Positions 6,290-7,193 of a DNA stretch of 7,193 bases are shown here, piece after piece (position 1 is the first letter of the stretch; each line of letters opens with the position of its first letter). The translations under genes and the position numbers were made by a program. Location of the stretch: NCBI GenBank assembly GCA_937948705.1, contig CALECF010000096.1, positions 1 to 7,193 on the forward strand, given 5' to 3'. The notes under the pieces are model-generated. The model did not search any database. It was not told where the DNA came from and saw only the letters and a program-made list of their open reading frames with translations. This stretch comes from an uncultured Anaerosolibacter sp. Its GTDB lineage: Bacteria; Bacillota_A; Clostridia; Peptostreptococcales; Thermotaleaceae.

Positions 6290-6295
6290 AGGAGG
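6290..6295 (+). promoter_or_regulatory. Ribosome binding site of the S41 protease
   Basis: AGGAGG is a full-strength Shine-Dalgarno sequence 8 nt before the ATG at 6304, which opens a signal peptide and so fixes the start. A three-codon ORF (ATG AAA ACT TAA, 6279-6290) ends on the first base of this site. Confidence 0.8.
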
Positions 6296-6303
6296 TCTCC
6301 ATT

Positions 6304-7193
6304 ATGGTCAAAAAGATTCAAGGCAAAACGCGTATATTGGCTTGGGTACTTATCATCTTCCTAGCATGCGCCAATTTCTCCTATGCCGCAGAACCGACGC
6401 AAACCTTCCGTAACCTAAACGAAAGAGTTAATTACTTAAAGGACATCATCCAATACATACAGGAAAACTATGCAGGAGAAGTGTCGGAAGAAGCTATGAT
6501 GGAAGGCGCCTACAAGGGTCTATTTGAAGCGTTGGATCCCTATAGCAAATATTTCACGCAAGAAGAATTAGACGTTTTTGATCAGATGAGTTCAGGAACC
6601 TACAGCGGCATCGGTGCAACCATAGGAATTGAAAACAGTCAAATGACCATCATTGATCTCATAGAAAGAGGACCTGCACTTAAAGCGGGACTTAAACCGG
6701 GAGATGCTATACTTACGATTGACGATAAAGAGGCAAAGATTAGTTCTTTCGAAAAAAGTATTAATATGCTTTTGGGAAAACCAGGAACGAAGGTAAAATT
6801 AAGTATCAAACGCAGTGATGTAAAGGAAATATTGGTTTTCAACATTACCCGTGAGGTGATTCACCTGCCCACGGTCAAAGCACGAGTCACGGAAGACAAT
6901 ATCGGCTACATACAGATCCTAGAGTTTAACGAGAAGGTAAGCGAAGGGGTAGAAAAGGTACTGGATGATTTTCAACAAAAGAAAGTTAAAGGGATCATTC
7001 TAGATTTACGTAACAATCCTGGAGGATTAATTGATGAGTCTGTGAATGTAGCAGATTTCTTCATACCCAAGGGTCAGGCGGTAAAAATCGTATTCAAAGA
7101 CAAGAGTTATCAGACCTATTCCGCTATGAAGGAAAATATTAAAAAGCCATTGGTAGTACTCATCAATGAAGGCAGTGCCAGTGCCTCTGAAAT
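6304..7193 (+). CDS. Secreted S41 C-terminal processing protease (3' end missing)
   Basis: Translation gives 296 residues before the window ends. Residues 1-28 are a Sec signal peptide or uncleaved membrane anchor (MVKKIQGKTR, hydrophobic core, SYA). Residues about 35-97 match the N-terminal helical part of CtpA/CtpB-type proteases, including ALDPYSKYFTQEE (76-88). About 98-185 form a PDZ domain (SGTYSGIGA, then GPALKAGLKPGDAI at 123-136) that in this family recognises substrate C-termini and gates the active site. The core follows, with GYIQILEFNE and LRNNPGGL (235-242). GSASASE (290-296) carries the nucleophile, the middle serine S293 by analogy with Tsp. The catalytic Lys and Gln lie beyond the edge. 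It should cleave exported proteins outside the membrane. It is separated from the SLH genes by 452 bp, probably its own unit. I give no symbol because the subfamily (ctpA or ctpB) cannot be settled. Confidence 0.93.
   Translation, partial: MVKKIQGKTRILAWVLIIFLACANFSYAAEPTQTFRNLNERVNYLKDIIQYIQENYAGEVSEEAMMEGAYKGLFEALDPYSKYFTQEELDVFDQMSSGTYSGIGATIGIENSQMTIIDLIERGPALKAGLKPGDAILTIDDKEAKISSFEKSINMLLGKPGTKVKLSIKRSDVKEILVFNITREVIHLPTVKARVTEDNIGYIQILEFNEKVSEGVEKVLDDFQQKKVKGIILDLRNNPGGLIDESVNVADFFIPKGQAVKIVFKDKSYQTYSAMKENIKKPLVVLINEGSASASE

Larger units (their letters stand above)
5852..6303. other. 452-bp intergenic region rich in hairpin repeats
   Basis: No believable gene lies here on either strand. 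It contains seven copies of a short palindromic repeat (four in 5861-6000, two in 6051-6110, one in 6252-6278), all reading GTA-GGG first on the + strand. An AT-rich stretch at 6121-6250 holds a weak promoter candidate and an unrelated inverted repeat. The remaining 50 bp (6001-6050) shows only a 5-bp stem (TAACC/GGTTA, 6017-6031). I see no canonical terminator hairpin with a long T run directly after the upstream gene; repeat copies may take that place. Confidence 0.8.

Noticed and set aside
6358..6369. Lipoprotein signal in the protease (FLAC, Cys22)
   Set aside because: Phe at the -3 position is a poor lipobox and a normal signal peptidase site (SYA) lies a few residues further on.

Overview
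The window looks like low-to-moderate GC chromosomal DNA from an anaerobic Firmicute of the class Clostridia. The evidence is strong AGGAGG-type ribosome binding sites, S-layer homology (SLH) proteins with Gram-positive Sec signal peptides, and a cluster of GTAGGGG...CCC hairpin repeats of a kind I recall from Clostridia. An Alkaliphilus/Natronincola-like host is a guess from the style of these proteins, not something the sequence proves. All four genes are on the + strand.

Bases 2-4356 and 4370-5851 hold a tight run of three genes that reads as an operon for cell-surface proteins. The first (open at the left edge) is a mosaic of IPT/TIG, fibronectin III, coiled-coil and a C-terminal beta domain. 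The second (932 aa) has an N-terminal SLH anchor followed by about 640 residues of tandem, diverged beta modules. The third (493 aa) has an unknown beta-rich N-terminal domain and a C-terminal SLH anchor. Gaps of 32 and 13 bp, filled mostly by the next gene's Shine-Dalgarno region, support co-transcription. The second and third mature proteins begin with the same spaced motif (LE...YEGG...LY...F), although their SLH domains are at opposite ends.

Bases 5852-6303 are a 452-bp intergenic region with no credible gene. It carries seven same-orientation hairpin repeats whose stems differ in sequence but keep their pairing. It also has an AT-rich stretch with a weak promoter candidate and a separate 10-bp inverted repeat. 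The last repeat copy lies in the leader of the following gene and contains CCTCCT, an exact complement of that gene's AGGAGG Shine-Dalgarno sequence.

Bases 6304-7193 encode the first 296 residues of a secreted C-terminal-processing (S41) protease. The window ends just after the nucleophile serine motif. A surface protease beside genes for exported wall-anchored proteins suggests an envelope-maturation or quality-control role, but that link is inference from position alone. I saw no RNA genes, insertion sequences, CRISPR arrays or phage genes. The most unusual content is the covarying hairpin cluster with its possible Shine-Dalgarno-sequestering copy, and the poorly characterised modular surface proteins.
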